A stretch of DNA of 64,000 nucleotides from Marinomonas shanghaiensis. GTDB taxonomy: Bacteria > Pseudomonadota > Gammaproteobacteria > Pseudomonadales > Marinomonadaceae. Position 1 is the first letter of the stretch. Each line of letters opens with the position of its first letter. Positions 9,471 to 17,829 of this stretch are shown here, piece after piece. Made by a program: the position numbers and the translations under genes. The notes below the pieces were generated by a model. It was given only the letters and a program-made list of their open reading frames with translations, did not search any database and was not told where the DNA came from. Location: assembly GCF_003259175.1 (NCBI RefSeq), contig NZ_QGOK01000023.1, positions 1 to 64,000 of the forward strand. The letters are read 5' to 3'.

Positions 9471-9557
9471 TTTCTATAAAAATTCAAGATGAACCTCGCT
9501 CATTATTTGTGGTCAAAACACGACCTTTTATGACTTCATTGATTCATTTTATAGAAA
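9471..9557. repeat. 11-bp inverted repeat upstream of mltA
   Basis: TTTCTATAAAA (9471-9481) and its exact inverse TTTTATAGAAA (9547-9557) are 65 bases apart; the second copy ends just before the mltA start at 9565. The placement would let a long hairpin or a looping regulator affect mltA translation or transcription. Chance AT-rich symmetry is possible. Confidence 0.35.
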
Positions 9558-9564
9558 CAGGCCT

Positions 9565-10749
9565 ATGACTTTTTCCTCTTTTTTTCAGTCTCTTCAACCT
9601 TCTCGATTACTCTCTTTAAACCTTCGCCCTCTTTGTCTAGCGTCATTTACCTTACTGGCTAGCTGCAGTTTAACGGAGATTGACCACTCCAATGACTTTG
9701 AAAACAATGGTCGAGACGTCACGGCATTGAAACGTGACAGCCTATACCTGCAAGAAAGCCTTCCACCAGGATTGCCTTATCCAGATAAAAGCTTTCAAAG
9801 TGGCTTGGCCCAGCAAATCAAATATTTGAATCGTATTAAGGACAAAGATTATCTACTGGAAAACACCCAAACCAGTGTCGCGGATTTAAGACTCGTTGCC
9901 CAGGAAGTAGACAACTGGCTGCGCAATCCAACCCAGCAACCGAAATTGATAGCTCACCAGTTAGCAGGACAAGACAAAAGAGGCAACGTGCAAATCACCG
10001 GCTATTACGTTCCCATTTTGCCAGTGCGTCATCAACCAGATGACGTATACCGTTATCCACTTTATCGTAAACCGACACAACGAAATGCAGAAGGCAGATT
10101 TCCTTCCCGTGAAGAAATCGACTTTGAAAACGCCCTCGCTGGACAAGGTTTAGAAATCGCTTACACCGCAAGCTTGGTCGACAATTTTTTCCTACATGTA
10201 CAAGGCTCTGGCGTTATTGAATATGAAGATGGCGAACGTAAACTCTTGTCTTGGGGCGGTGTGAACGGCCACGCTTACCGTAGTTTAGGAAAAGTGCTTA
10301 TTGAAAAAGGTGAGATTGATAGGGCCGATATTTCAGCGCAAAGCATTCGCCAATGGCTAAGCGACCATCCTGAGCGTAATCGGGAGATTTTATCGACTAA
10401 CCCAAGCTATTTGTTTTTCAGTGAAGGTCCACAAAACCCTGTTGGCGCCGCGAACGTGCCATTAACTCCGCTTTATTCTGCGGCGGTGGACCCAAATGTC
10501 ATCCCGCTTGGGTCCATTTTATTGGCTCAAGTCCCTAAACTAGACCATTATGGCAACTTAATAGGGCATGATTTTCGTCTGTTACTCGCACAAGACAAAG
10601 GCGGTGCTATTAAAGGACCGGGACATATTGATTGGTATCAGGGCATAGGCGAAGAAGCCCACTTCCATGCGGGTCAGCTAAAACACTTTGGCAAGGTTTG
10701 GTTACTGCTGCCGAAGAATCCGATACCCGAAAAGTTGATTGCTAAATAA
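9565..10749 (+). CDS. mltA: membrane-bound lytic murein transglycosylase A
   Basis: An outer-membrane lipoprotein that cleaves peptidoglycan glycan strands to 1,6-anhydro ends during growth and recycling. The signal peptide ends in the lipobox LLASC (Cys at about residue 34). The MltA core follows, with KDKDYLLENTQTSVADLRLVAQ-type and ITGYYVPILPV blocks. The C-terminal 3D domain carries YSAAVDPNVIPLGS and the catalytic Asp region LLAQDKGGAIKGPGHIDW. At 394 residues it is close to the family length. The gene is followed by a strong terminator shared with the convergent tonB operon. Confidence 0.95.
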   Translation: MTFSSFFQSLQPSRLLSLNLRPLCLASFTLLASCSLTEIDHSNDFENNGRDVTALKRDSLYLQESLPPGLPYPDKSFQSGLAQQIKYLNRIKDKDYLLENTQTSVADLRLVAQEVDNWLRNPTQQPKLIAHQLAGQDKRGNVQITGYYVPILPVRHQPDDVYRYPLYRKPTQRNAEGRFPSREEIDFENALAGQGLEIAYTASLVDNFFLHVQGSGVIEYEDGERKLLSWGGVNGHAYRSLGKVLIEKGEIDRADISAQSIRQWLSDHPERNREILSTNPSYLFFSEGPQNPVGAANVPLTPLYSAAVDPNVIPLGSILLAQVPKLDHYGNLIGHDFRLLLAQDKGGAIKGPGHIDWYQGIGEEAHFHAGQLKHFGKVWLLLPKNPIPEKLIAK

Positions 10750-10767
10750 GCACATCCTTTTGATAAC

Positions 10768-10803
10768 AAAACGCCGTACTGTCATCACCCAGTACGGCGT
10801 TTT
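10768..10803. terminator. bidirectional terminator between mltA and the tonB operon
   Basis: AAAACGCCGTACTG (10768-10781) pairs exactly with CAGTACGGCGTTTT (10790-10803) around an 8-nt loop. The A-tract and T-tract on the two sides make it work in both directions, between convergent mltA and tonB. Confidence 0.92.
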
Positions 10804-10831
10804 GCGTTTATCTAGGGTTCACTAAAAACCA

Positions 10832-11752
10832 TCACATAAGATCACTTAACTTAAAGGAAACGGGAAGGTTTATCTTGAGTTCGGTTTCCGTCATGTCTTT
10901 AGGAAATTTAGGCAAGGGCGTTGAACGCTTAATCATATCCAATACGGCATTGTCCAAACGCTTATGCCCTGAGCTTTCTGTAATCATCACATCGGACACC
11001 GAACCATCAGCATGTGCCACAAACGATAAAGAAACCACACCCTCTTCATTACGGCGACGAGAAGCCCTTGGGTAACGTTTATTTTGCGCCAATACCGATT
11101 TTAGCTCCGAGAAATAACTCGCTTTAGCGCCTGGGTTTCCACCACTACTCGCTGCATTGCCACTTCCTGTTGTGACCTTTCGGTTCGCCATGGAAGGTGG
11201 GGCAACTTGCGGAGAAGTGGCCTTCACCACAGATTGTTCTTGTTTGTTCGATTCAGGCTGCGGTTTTGGCTTAGGCTCTGGTTTTGGTTCAGGCTTTGGC
11301 TCTGGTTTCGGCTCTGGCTTTGGCTCAGGCTTCGGTTCTGGCTTTGGCTCAGGTTTTTTGACTTCAATTGGCGACTTTTGCTTGACCACAACAGGCTCTG
11401 GTTCCGGAATCACTTCAGGCTCTACCGCAGGCTCTTCAATGATTTCTGGCTCAGGTTCAACAACAGGCTCTTCGACCACTTCCGGTTCTTTTATGACTTC
11501 AGGCTCGACTTCTTGCTGAACCTCTTCAATAGGTTTTTCTGCAACGTCTTCTGCTTTTTTCACTTCCTCTTGAGCCGCCGTTGTTTGTGCCGCCGCACCA
11601 AGATCACCTAGCATACCAAGGTCGAACTCAATTCCTTGAGAGCCCGCCGCCTGACTGCCCTCAGTCGGACTATAGAAAACAGCATAAAAAGCCCCGGCGT
11701 GAAGTGAAATGGCTAAACCACCCGCTATCACCCAATGTCGCGTGGAAATCAT
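10832..11752 (-). CDS. tonB: TonB family energy transducer
   Basis: A 306-residue periplasm-spanning protein that passes energy from the ExbBD motor to outer-membrane receptors for iron or other scarce substrates. The membrane anchor is at residues 7-30. The middle is a long acidic and Pro-rich stretch, including about eight Pro-Glu-Pro-Lys units at about 130-165. The C-terminal TonB domain (about 215-306) has the YPRASRRRNEEGVV block and ends in LPVSFKL. It overlaps the upstream exbD by four bases, so translation is coupled. The repeat units are also near-repeats in DNA (about 11270-11350), so their number could vary between strains. Confidence 0.9.
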   Translation of the reverse strand: MISTRHWVIAGGLAISLHAGAFYAVFYSPTEGSQAAGSQGIEFDLGMLGDLGAAAQTTAAQEEVKKAEDVAEKPIEEVQQEVEPEVIKEPEVVEEPVVEPEPEIIEEPAVEPEVIPEPEPVVVKQKSPIEVKKPEPKPEPKPEPKPEPKPEPKPEPKPEPKPKPQPESNKQEQSVVKATSPQVAPPSMANRKVTTGSGNAASSGGNPGAKASYFSELKSVLAQNKRYPRASRRRNEEGVVSLSFVAHADGSVSDVMITESSGHKRLDNAVLDMIKRSTPLPKFPKDMTETELKINLPVSFKLSDLM

Positions 11753-12180
11753 TCTGTTCCTCGCTCTAATTGTGTCGCCAAACTTACCTTGGTCAATCCA
11801 GCCAATCGAACTTGATTAAACACCGGACGTAATTTCTCTAATGAAATACCACCATCGGCTTTAATCTGAACCCAAAAAGCGTCTTTGTCTGGCGCAGAGG
11901 TAAATTGTTGTTCTAAATACGCTTGCACATCGTCAATCGCAAATAACGTGTCGTCTACATACAGACTACCATCTGTGCCTAAAACGATTTCAATACTAGG
12001 GTCGGTTGCTGCTCGATTATCATTAACTGAATGGGGTGGCATGACGGCAATAGGATCGGCTTTTTGAATTTGGCCTGCCACCATAAAGAACACCAACATC
12101 AGAAACACCACGTTGATAAGCGGCACCATATTGTCGTCATTGGCGGCGTTTCTTGCTGCGTATTTTTCGCCTATTTTCAT
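11749..12180 (-). CDS. exbD: ExbD biopolymer transport protein (second copy)
   Basis: A 143-residue inner-membrane protein of the proton-driven ExbB-ExbD-TonB motor. It has a short cytoplasmic start, one membrane segment (about 22-40, VPLINVVFLMLVFFMVAG), the ion-path Asp position replaced by Asn (PLINVV) and a periplasmic domain. In canonical ExbD/TolR this membrane helix carries a conserved Asp (PLIDVV); the first ExbD here has that Asp, this one does not. The two copies may therefore form a mixed dimer with only one protonatable helix. It overlaps both neighbours by four bases. Confidence 0.9.
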   Translation of the reverse strand: MKIGEKYAARNAANDDNMVPLINVVFLMLVFFMVAGQIQKADPIAVMPPHSVNDNRAATDPSIEIVLGTDGSLYVDDTLFAIDDVQAYLEQQFTSAPDKDAFWVQIKADGGISLEKLRPVFNQVRLAGLTKVSLATQLERGTE

Positions 12181-12599
12181 TTTTTCTCCGGCATGGCAAA
12201 AGCATTCGCAATCGATACAGTTTTTGCACCATTGAGTTTGAGACGATCGGCAAGATGCATCAAGGTCTGCAACGTAACTCCCTCTTCCGCCTTAATCACA
12301 AAAATACCGTCATTATGGTCTGTCACAAGCGACTGAATACGGGATTGATCGGAGAAACTAACCGCTTGCCCTTCTACCCAAACCTGATCATCATTTTGCT
12401 TCAAAGTCAGGATAAGATTGTCTTTCTCTTCGATGGGCTTTGGTGTGTCAGGCGTCATCGCTAAAGGCGTATCAACGATACGCCACGGCACAAAACTTGA
12501 GGTCAACATAAAGAACAAGAGCAAGATAAACACCACATCAATCAGTGGCGTTAAACTGATCGCATTCTTGCGTTTCGGCTGTGATAGGTTAAGCGGCAT
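12177..12599 (-). CDS. exbD: ExbD biopolymer transport protein (first copy)
   Basis: A 140-residue ExbD/TolR family protein. The membrane helix at about 17-36 begins TPLIDVVFILLLFFML and keeps the conserved Asp that carries protons in the motor. The periplasmic domain follows. It overlaps exbB by 11 bases and the second exbD by four, so the four genes exbB-exbD-exbD-tonB are read as one transcript. Tandem exbD genes next to tonB are known in marine gammaproteobacteria, often for iron or haem uptake. Confidence 0.92.
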   Translation of the reverse strand: MPLNLSQPKRKNAISLTPLIDVVFILLLFFMLTSSFVPWRIVDTPLAMTPDTPKPIEEKDNLILTLKQNDDQVWVEGQAVSFSDQSRIQSLVTDHNDGIFVIKAEEGVTLQTLMHLADRLKLNGAKTVSIANAFAMPEKK

Positions 12600-13266
12600 G
12601 CAACATCTCTTTGGTGGCTTTTGCTACCAAATGCTTCGCTTCTTTGCTAGTGAAAACCTGTGTCACCGCATCATTCATGTTATGAGCAATACGCTCAACT
12701 TTACGTTCCAACCAGCTCTGTAAGGTAACAACGGGAATGGCTACGGCCAAACCGACAGCTGTGGTTAACAATGCCTGCCAAATACCACCAGACAAGACAG
12801 AAGGGTCGACTTGATTCCCAGCGCCTTCCATTTGCTGGAAAGCGGTAATCATACCCAATACCGTACCCAACAAACCAAGCAACGGACTCAAGGTGGCAAT
12901 AATTTCCAACGGACGCAAATAGGAACGAAGCTGGTTTAATCGATTCATTGCCCGACGCTCCACTTCCTCGCGAATCAAATCGGCACTGGTGTTCGCCGCT
13001 AATAACGCACGCATGGTATAACCGACGAGTGCATCAATAGGACGTTTTTCATCTAGCTTTTCAAGTGCCGTTTCTGCGCCCTGATTACGCCAAGCCTCTA
13101 AGGCAACATTGGTGGTTTTCAAACTTTCAGCGCGCAATGAGGACAGCTGCCAAAGTTTCAAGAAAACGATGGTCAGAGCCACAATAGAAAACACCATCAG
13201 AATCCACACGACAGGTCCACCGACCTGCAAGAAATCGATAATTTTCTGCTGTATTGAATTTTCCAC
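12589..13266 (-). CDS. exbB: ExbB / MotA-TolQ-ExbB proton channel family protein
   Basis: A polytopic inner-membrane subunit that forms the pentameric proton channel with ExbD. I place the start at GTG 13266 because GGAG stands six to seven bases before it, giving a 225-residue protein that begins with a short cytoplasmic stretch before VGGPVVWILMVFSIVAL. A longer frame starts with TTG at 13299 but lacks a ribosome site and overlaps a possible Fur site. Three membrane helices lie at about 16-36, 108-135 and 150-175, with the family block LEIIATLSPLLGLLGTVLGM. It is the first gene of the tonB operon. Confidence 0.9.
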   Translation of the reverse strand: MENSIQQKIIDFLQVGGPVVWILMVFSIVALTIVFLKLWQLSSLRAESLKTTNVALEAWRNQGAETALEKLDEKRPIDALVGYTMRALLAANTSADLIREEVERRAMNRLNQLRSYLRPLEIIATLSPLLGLLGTVLGMITAFQQMEGAGNQVDPSVLSGGIWQALLTTAVGLAVAIPVVTLQSWLERKVERIAHNMNDAVTQVFTSKEAKHLVAKATKEMLHAA

Positions 13267-13295
13267 AAGACTCTCCGCTGAATAGAACATATTGA

Positions 13296-13314
13296 ACAAA
13301 TGGTAGTCATTCTC
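13296..13314 (-). promoter_or_regulatory. possible Fur box of the exbB operon
   Basis: On the minus strand GAGAATGACTACCATTTGT matches 12 of 19 positions of the classical Fur site GATAATGATAATCATTATC, by my own alignment. It lies 30-50 bases before the exbB start, where it would block transcription when iron is plentiful. The match is moderate. Confidence 0.4.
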
Positions 13315-13408
13315 AACCGCATTTTCAATATGTAATTCTCAAATACGACGAATAGATAACAATAAAGACGAAATAGTCGAGAAAAACGCCACACAGCGAG
13401 GGAAAGAA

Positions 13409-13442
13409 CGCATGATCACAGGGCCGTTTCAATGATCATGCG
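13409..13442 (-). terminator. hairpin after corA
   Basis: CGCATGATCA (13409-13418) and TGATCATGCG (13433-13442) pair perfectly around a 14-nt loop. The hairpin sits 37 bases beyond the corA stop, with a short pyrimidine run TTCTTTCC following on the minus strand. The U-tract is poor. Confidence 0.5.
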
Positions 13443-13478
13443 AGAAGAAGTCGTTCAGAGGACTAGAAAACGATTGCT

Positions 13479-14432
13479 CTATAGCCAACCACGATGTTTA
13501 AAATACCAATAAGGTGCAAAGGCAGAAAAGACCATCAAACCTAACGCCGCAGGATAACCAAAGTCCCAACCAAGCTCAGGCATAACGTTAAAGTTCATAC
13601 CATAAATGCTCGCTACAAGCGTCGGTGGTAGGAAAACAACCGATGCAATAGAGAAAATCTTGATGATTTTGTTCTGTTCGATGTTGATAAAGCCTTGTGT
13701 GGAATCCATCAAAAAGTTGATTTTATCGAATAAAAAAGTGGTGTGAGACATCAAGGTTTCTACGTCACGCATTACCTCACGCAAGGTTTCTGAGTAATCT
13801 TGGCGATTGGGTAAATGACGCAATAAAAATGAGATATTACGTTGCGTATCCATCAAACAAAGGCGAATTTTTCCATTACTGTCTTCTAGACGTGCCAACT
13901 TCTCAATAATGGTATCCAGCTCTGTTTCGTCATCTTCAAGCACCAAATGACTGACACCTTCCAACTGACGATGGGAATCTTCGAGCGTATCGGCGTGATT
14001 CTCTACCTTATTTTCAAGCAAGGTAACCAATAAATGCGCCGCTGAATCGACAATGATTTGGCCTCGGCGGGCACGCATTCGCAACAATCTAAAATCCGCC
14101 AACTCGGTTTCACGAATGGTGATCAATCTATCATGCTGCAAAATACAAGCAACCGTAGAGGTCTTATGACGACCTTCCGTTTGGTTCAAAAATAGCGAGT
14201 GAACATGAATGCCCGCTTGATCCACAAAACAACGGGCCGAGGCTTCAATTTCTTCGACGTCATCGGACTCTGGGAGATCCGTTCTTAACAATTCTTTAAG
14301 TTGTAAACGTTCGTCATCATCAGGTTCTGCGGCATCAATCCAATTGGCTTCCTTGTGCAACGTAGCAAAGTTTTCATCTTCTTTGGAAATCTCTTGAATC
14401 AACCCATTGGTGATTTTAAAAAATCTTAACAT
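13479..14432 (-). CDS. corA: magnesium/cobalt transporter CorA
   Basis: A 317-residue pentameric inner-membrane channel for Mg2+ uptake. The large N-terminal cytoplasmic domain contains EDIEASAR-like and KVRLCLMDTQR-like blocks. The C terminus has two membrane helices, with the signature YGMNF between them and an ending PYWYFKHRGWL very close to E. coli CorA. The start at ATG 14432 is preferred: GAGG stands seven bases upstream and the length then equals the E. coli protein; the frame extends to 14489 without support. The gene is monocistronic, with a hairpin downstream. Confidence 0.94.
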   Translation of the reverse strand: MLRFFKITNGLIQEISKEDENFATLHKEANWIDAAEPDDDERLQLKELLRTDLPESDDVEEIEASARCFVDQAGIHVHSLFLNQTEGRHKTSTVACILQHDRLITIRETELADFRLLRMRARRGQIIVDSAAHLLVTLLENKVENHADTLEDSHRQLEGVSHLVLEDDETELDTIIEKLARLEDSNGKIRLCLMDTQRNISFLLRHLPNRQDYSETLREVMRDVETLMSHTTFLFDKINFLMDSTQGFINIEQNKIIKIFSIASVVFLPPTLVASIYGMNFNVMPELGWDFGYPAALGLMVFSAFAPYWYFKHRGWL

Positions 14433-14611
14433 CTTCTTTCCTCGATATACTCGATACCTATCTCGTTCCAACTCTTTAATTCCCAGCACTATAGAGAAAA
14501 GCTAGGGAAGCAATAAGCTCTTATTATACTGAGATTTGGTAACAGGTCTGTTACCAAATATTGAATACAGATTGAAAAAGATATGGAAAACAGAAAAGAG
14601 GATCAAAAATA

Positions 14612-14651
14612 CAATAATACCTCCCGATCACACTATCGGGAGGTATTATTG
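14612..14651 (-). terminator. strong terminator after the DUF305 gene
   Basis: CAATAATACCTCCCGAT (14612-14628) and its exact inverse (14635-14651) form a 17-bp stem with a 6-nt loop. On the minus strand it is followed by TATTTTT, and it lies 10 bases beyond the DUF305 stop codon. Confidence 0.88.
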
Positions 14652-14661
14652 TCGACAGAAA

Positions 14662-15294
14662 TTAGTACTCCTGCATTAAAATGATTTCACGGTTTTGGTC
14701 GCGAATAACCGCCTCAGCCATTTCTATAAGGACTGAGTCACGACTAAACTGTAATAGCACTCTTGCCATGGCTACAGCCGCTTCGTGATGAGGTATCATG
14801 CCGTCGACAAAATCACGATTCACATCGCCACTTGCCAATAATGCATGCATGTCTGCCATCATGGTCGCATTAATCTCGGCATAAGCCGCTTTGATTTGCG
14901 CAGCGTCTACGGATGGTTTCGCTTCCCCATAACTTGCCAACCAATCTTGCATAAAGGCAATCTCGCTCGATTGCGCCGCCACGATATCAACCGCCAAAGG
15001 TTTTAATTTGTCAGACACCTGAGCGGATGCAAGCAACTGCGTCGCCATATCAATCGCCCCTTGATGGTGTGGAATCATGCCTGTCACAAAGTCATAATCC
15101 ACATCCCCAGTCAATTCCGTTGAATGCATTTGCATCATCATGTGTTGGTTGCTTTGCGTGAACTGAGAAACATGCTCCGAATGATGTATTGGATGATCTG
15201 TATCCTTCTCTGGTGACGAAAAAGTGCAGCCTGCAAGCACTAAGCTCATAGTTAGCATCGCTACTGCAAAAAAGTATTTTTGAAAAAACGTCAT
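14662..15294 (-). CDS. DUF305 lipoprotein
   Basis: A 210-residue exported lipoprotein: the signal peptide ends in LVLAGC (Cys at about residue 23). The mature part contains two copies of the DUF305 core, each with GMIPHH followed by a helix (GMIPHHQGAIDMA near 72 and GMIPHHEAAVAMA near 165), the fold being ferritin-like. Many DUF305 proteins lie in copper- or metal-response clusters, and the Met- and His-rich linker (MMMQMHSTE) would suit metal binding. The next gene upstream is also Cys/His-rich, which supports a metal role. The exact function is unknown. Confidence 0.88.
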   Translation of the reverse strand: MTFFQKYFFAVAMLTMSLVLAGCTFSSPEKDTDHPIHHSEHVSQFTQSNQHMMMQMHSTELTGDVDYDFVTGMIPHHQGAIDMATQLLASAQVSDKLKPLAVDIVAAQSSEIAFMQDWLASYGEAKPSVDAAQIKAAYAEINATMMADMHALLASGDVNRDFVDGMIPHHEAAVAMARVLLQFSRDSVLIEMAEAVIRDQNREIILMQEY

Positions 15295-15398
15295 AGTTTT
15301 ATCTCACGTTATTGAGTTTTTACAAACGACTTAGACGTTATTCAGCATAATGAATCGTACTAAAGCCGTCAGAATATTAGGCACTGTCTAATAAACAG

Positions 15399-15815
15399 TT
15401 AACTCGCAATTAACGTAGATAAACGGGGAGGCGGCGTGACTAACTCTAAAAAATGATGTCGCCATTTTTCGATCAGCGACAATGCAGGCCAATACACAGC
15501 AGTAGAAGCCAACACCAAAAGTATAGGAGGCAAAGCCGCTAACGTACAATGATCGACACAATCCGCGTAATTCATGTTTTTAGTATGATCGTGAAAGTTA
15601 GACGCTAGGTTCACATCAGACATGGGCATCGCAGAGAATGGCACTTGAGAGACTGACGCCATCTCCTGATGTGATGCATGCAAAGAGAGTAACGCTGACG
15701 TATGTGTGTCTGGCATAGAGGCGTGAACAATCGCCTGTATCGAGGCAGATAAAGTCAGCCACGACCCAACAACAAAGCACATCATAATCCAAACGACTCG
15801 CGGTATGCTCAACAC
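15399..15815 (-). CDS. small membrane-anchored His/Met/Cys-rich protein
   Basis: A 138-residue protein with an N-terminal hydrophobic segment (about 7-30), then a His- and Met-rich stretch (HASHQEM, MPMSDV, HDHTKNM), a DCVDHC pair near 86-91, a second hydrophobic segment (about 95-112) and a basic tail ending PPPRLSTLIAS. This layout resembles the small DUF2946-like membrane proteins that occur in copper clusters, but I cannot confirm the family. It is 104 bases upstream of the DUF305 gene in the same direction and may share its transcript. Confidence 0.6.
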   Translation of the reverse strand: MLSIPRVVWIMMCFVVGSWLTLSASIQAIVHASMPDTHTSALLSLHASHQEMASVSQVPFSAMPMSDVNLASNFHDHTKNMNYADCVDHCTLAALPPILLVLASTAVYWPALSLIEKWRHHFLELVTPPPRLSTLIAS

Positions 15816-15923
15816 ATCATTAAGCCTATTAAAAACATCTAAACAGCATACTCCTCAAATATAAAATCGACAAACATCGCTAATACAAATCCCTTTCATT
15901 CAGTATTGCTACTTTGACCTTCC

Positions 15924-16115
15924 CTATTTTTTAGGGAAGGTACTAAGCTCTTTAACCAAGGTAAATACATTGCCTTTGCTGACTTCTTTCTCAAAGCTGT
16001 CTTGCATGATGCCCATGTCTTTACGCAGTTCATGGGACAGAGACGCAAGCTTCTTACGAGATAGGTAACGCTGAAAACATACCGAAAAGTGTTGTAGTAA
16101 TGCAATGATGATCAT
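15924..16115 (-). CDS. small DUF1127-like protein
   Basis: A 63-residue protein whose central part (RYLSRKKLASLSHELRKDMGI) has the basic, Leu-spaced pattern of the DUF1127 (YjiS-like) domain, small proteins that in some bacteria bind RNA and affect phosphate or carbon metabolism. The start at ATG 16115 follows a perfect AGGAGG by five bases. Upstream codons to 16133 and an overlapping frame (15896-16105) are not supported. The first 15 residues are hydrophobic. Confidence 0.65.
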   Translation of the reverse strand: MIIIALLQHFSVCFQRYLSRKKLASLSHELRKDMGIMQDSFEKEVSKGNVFTLVKELSTFPKK

Positions 16116-16214
16116 ACCAACCTCCTGACTCAATAAACTGTCTTAGTGAGTAATGATAGATGGCTTACTACTAGCCCAACAGACGCAGACAGATCATTAA
16201 AAAGTCATACAGAA

Positions 16215-16239
16215 ACCAATACAGACAATCTGTATTGGT
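16215..16239 (-). terminator. terminator after the lysE-type gene
   Basis: ACCAATACAGA (16215-16225) and TCTGTATTGGT (16229-16239) form an 11-bp stem with a 3-nt loop, 26 bases beyond the exporter stop codon. The flanks give T-rich tracts in both directions, better on the plus strand. Confidence 0.7.
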
Positions 16240-16265
16240 GGTTTTTAGTCATTCTGTCTGCTTTA

Positions 16266-16847
16266 TTAAGCAAAGATAAAACGATAGGCCACATAGAACA
16301 ATAACAGCGCCATAATGCGATTCACCCACGCCATGATTTTAGGGTTCATTGCGGCTTTTTTCAGTCGAGAACCGGCTAACAAGTAAGTACTTGGGGCTCC
16401 ACAGGCCATGGCAGCCAGCCCTAGAGACCAGAGCGCAATTTGCCCGTCTTCGATCTGTGCTCGTGGAAACTGTATCGTCACTATCGGTACAATGGCGACT
16501 AAGGCTTTAGGATTACAAAGCTGTAATATCAAACCTGTTTTAAAGTTCACCAGCGTCGCTTTGGCCTTCAGCTCGTTTTGTTGAAAGCTTGCCCGCAAGA
16601 TTTTCACCCCAAGATAAGCAATATATAACCCGCCTAATAGGGCAATAAGCGACTGATATTCCACAGGAATAACGTCGCCACCTAAATAACCAATCAACAG
16701 AAACAGGATCAGCATAGCGAGCCCAACCCCTACACAGTATAAAAAAGCGCGCCAGCCCTGTCCGTTTATACCGGCAAACAGCGCCAGCATATTAGCAGGC
16801 CCAGGACTGTACATGACACCGAAGGCGTAGATGAGTATTTCGAGCAT
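16266..16847 (-). CDS. LysE family amino-acid exporter
   Basis: A 193-residue inner-membrane exporter of the LysE/RhtB family, which ships out amino acids or their analogues. The opening MLEILIYAFGVMYSPGPANML is the usual family start, with the SPGP motif in the first helix. Six membrane segments can be drawn, and FKTGLILQLCNPKA is the second conserved block. The AraC-type regulator gene lies 72 bases upstream in the same direction, a common arrangement in which the regulator controls the exporter. The substrate is not predictable. Confidence 0.9.
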   Translation of the reverse strand: MLEILIYAFGVMYSPGPANMLALFAGINGQGWRAFLYCVGVGLAMLILFLLIGYLGGDVIPVEYQSLIALLGGLYIAYLGVKILRASFQQNELKAKATLVNFKTGLILQLCNPKALVAIVPIVTIQFPRAQIEDGQIALWSLGLAAMACGAPSTYLLAGSRLKKAAMNPKIMAWVNRIMALLLFYVAYRFIFA

Positions 16848-16919
16848 AGGAATCCCTCAAATGGATATTGATAAAAAGCAGTCAGTAAAATTTGGTCGGT
16901 AACGTGGAGAGCGGTACGA

Positions 16920-17750
16920 CTAACTACGTAATAAAGTGCGCCTAAATTGATAAGGCGTGAGGCCAAACATTGGCTTAAAACGACGGTTAAAATAACTCAG
17001 ATCAGTAAAGCCAAAGGTAAACGCCACATCGGCTAAAGGCATCCCTAGCTCAAGCGCTTCTTTAGCGCGATTAATGCGGTAATTTTGCCAATACTGATGA
17101 GGCGTCATACCGAAGTAATCACGGAAACAACGCAACAAATGATATTTCGACATGTGAGCCACTTGGCTTAACGCATCCAAAGAGACCTCTTCCCCCACAT
17201 GGGCGTGTAAATAATCTCGTACTCGTTCAAAAACAGGGTCTTTCGCGCGGCGTTTGGATTCAATCAGAATGCCTTTTTGACACGCCAAATATTCGGCAAA
17301 TTCGAACAAAGCAGACGAGTATTCAAGCGCGGATGAGATATCATTTTCGACCAAAGCGGCCAAACGTAAAATATGTGTTTTGAGCACAGCGTCATGTTGC
17401 ACAATACGCTCAATACGAAATTCTTGTGCGCGACGAACGCCAGCACTGGCAAGCATAGGGCTGAGTTGATCAGGATGGACATAAAGCATTTTGTAGTGCA
17501 GTGGATCTTCGCCACCAGAGTGGCCGTCATGAGCATCGTCTGGATTAAACACAATCACATTGCCCACATGACTCTTATGATGCTCTCCCAAAGCAAAAAA
17601 ATCCTGACGACCCGATAACGTCACTCCAAAAGAAAACTCTTCATGGGCATGAGTGCCATAGGAAAAATCGCTCATAGAGGCTTCCAGCAACATGACTTCA
17701 TCAAGCACAGCGCTTTTCGCAAACTGAAAACGATTTTCTACTGACATCAC
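16920..17750 (-). CDS. AraC family transcriptional regulator
   Basis: A 276-residue DNA-binding regulator. Residues about 20-110 are a cupin-like ligand domain (His-rich, with GTHAHEEFSFGVTLSGRQ). Residues about 180-276 carry two helix-turn-helix motifs, with SLDALSQVAHMSKYHLLRCFRDYFGMTPHQY and the typical ending LSYFNRRFKPMFGLTPYQFR. It is directly upstream of the LysE-type exporter, which it probably controls. The effector is unknown, perhaps the exported amino acid. Confidence 0.92.
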   Translation of the reverse strand: MMSVENRFQFAKSAVLDEVMLLEASMSDFSYGTHAHEEFSFGVTLSGRQDFFALGEHHKSHVGNVIVFNPDDAHDGHSGGEDPLHYKMLYVHPDQLSPMLASAGVRRAQEFRIERIVQHDAVLKTHILRLAALVENDISSALEYSSALFEFAEYLACQKGILIESKRRAKDPVFERVRDYLHAHVGEEVSLDALSQVAHMSKYHLLRCFRDYFGMTPHQYWQNYRINRAKEALELGMPLADVAFTFGFTDLSYFNRRFKPMFGLTPYQFRRTLLRS

Positions 17751-17829
17751 ACCCTCTCTCTACACTCACCCAATCCATGACAATAGACTAACCAATGACA
17801 GACAAAAAAGATTGGACGATATTGCGCGA

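Noticed and set aside
11270-11350. DNA tandem repeat as a phase-variation tract
   Set aside because: The units are 12-18 bp and imperfect and keep the reading frame; they code for a normal TonB spacer, so length variation but not on/off switching is expected.
11157-11611. Gly/Ser/Phe-rich and Arg/Leu/Phe-rich frames on the plus strand over tonB
   Set aside because: They are the reverse reading of the Pro-Glu-Pro-Lys repeats of TonB and have no ribosome site.
15896-16105. Second 69-codon frame overlapping the DUF1127-like gene
   Set aside because: The frame at 15924-16115 has AGGAGG at the right distance; this one has none and is out of family.
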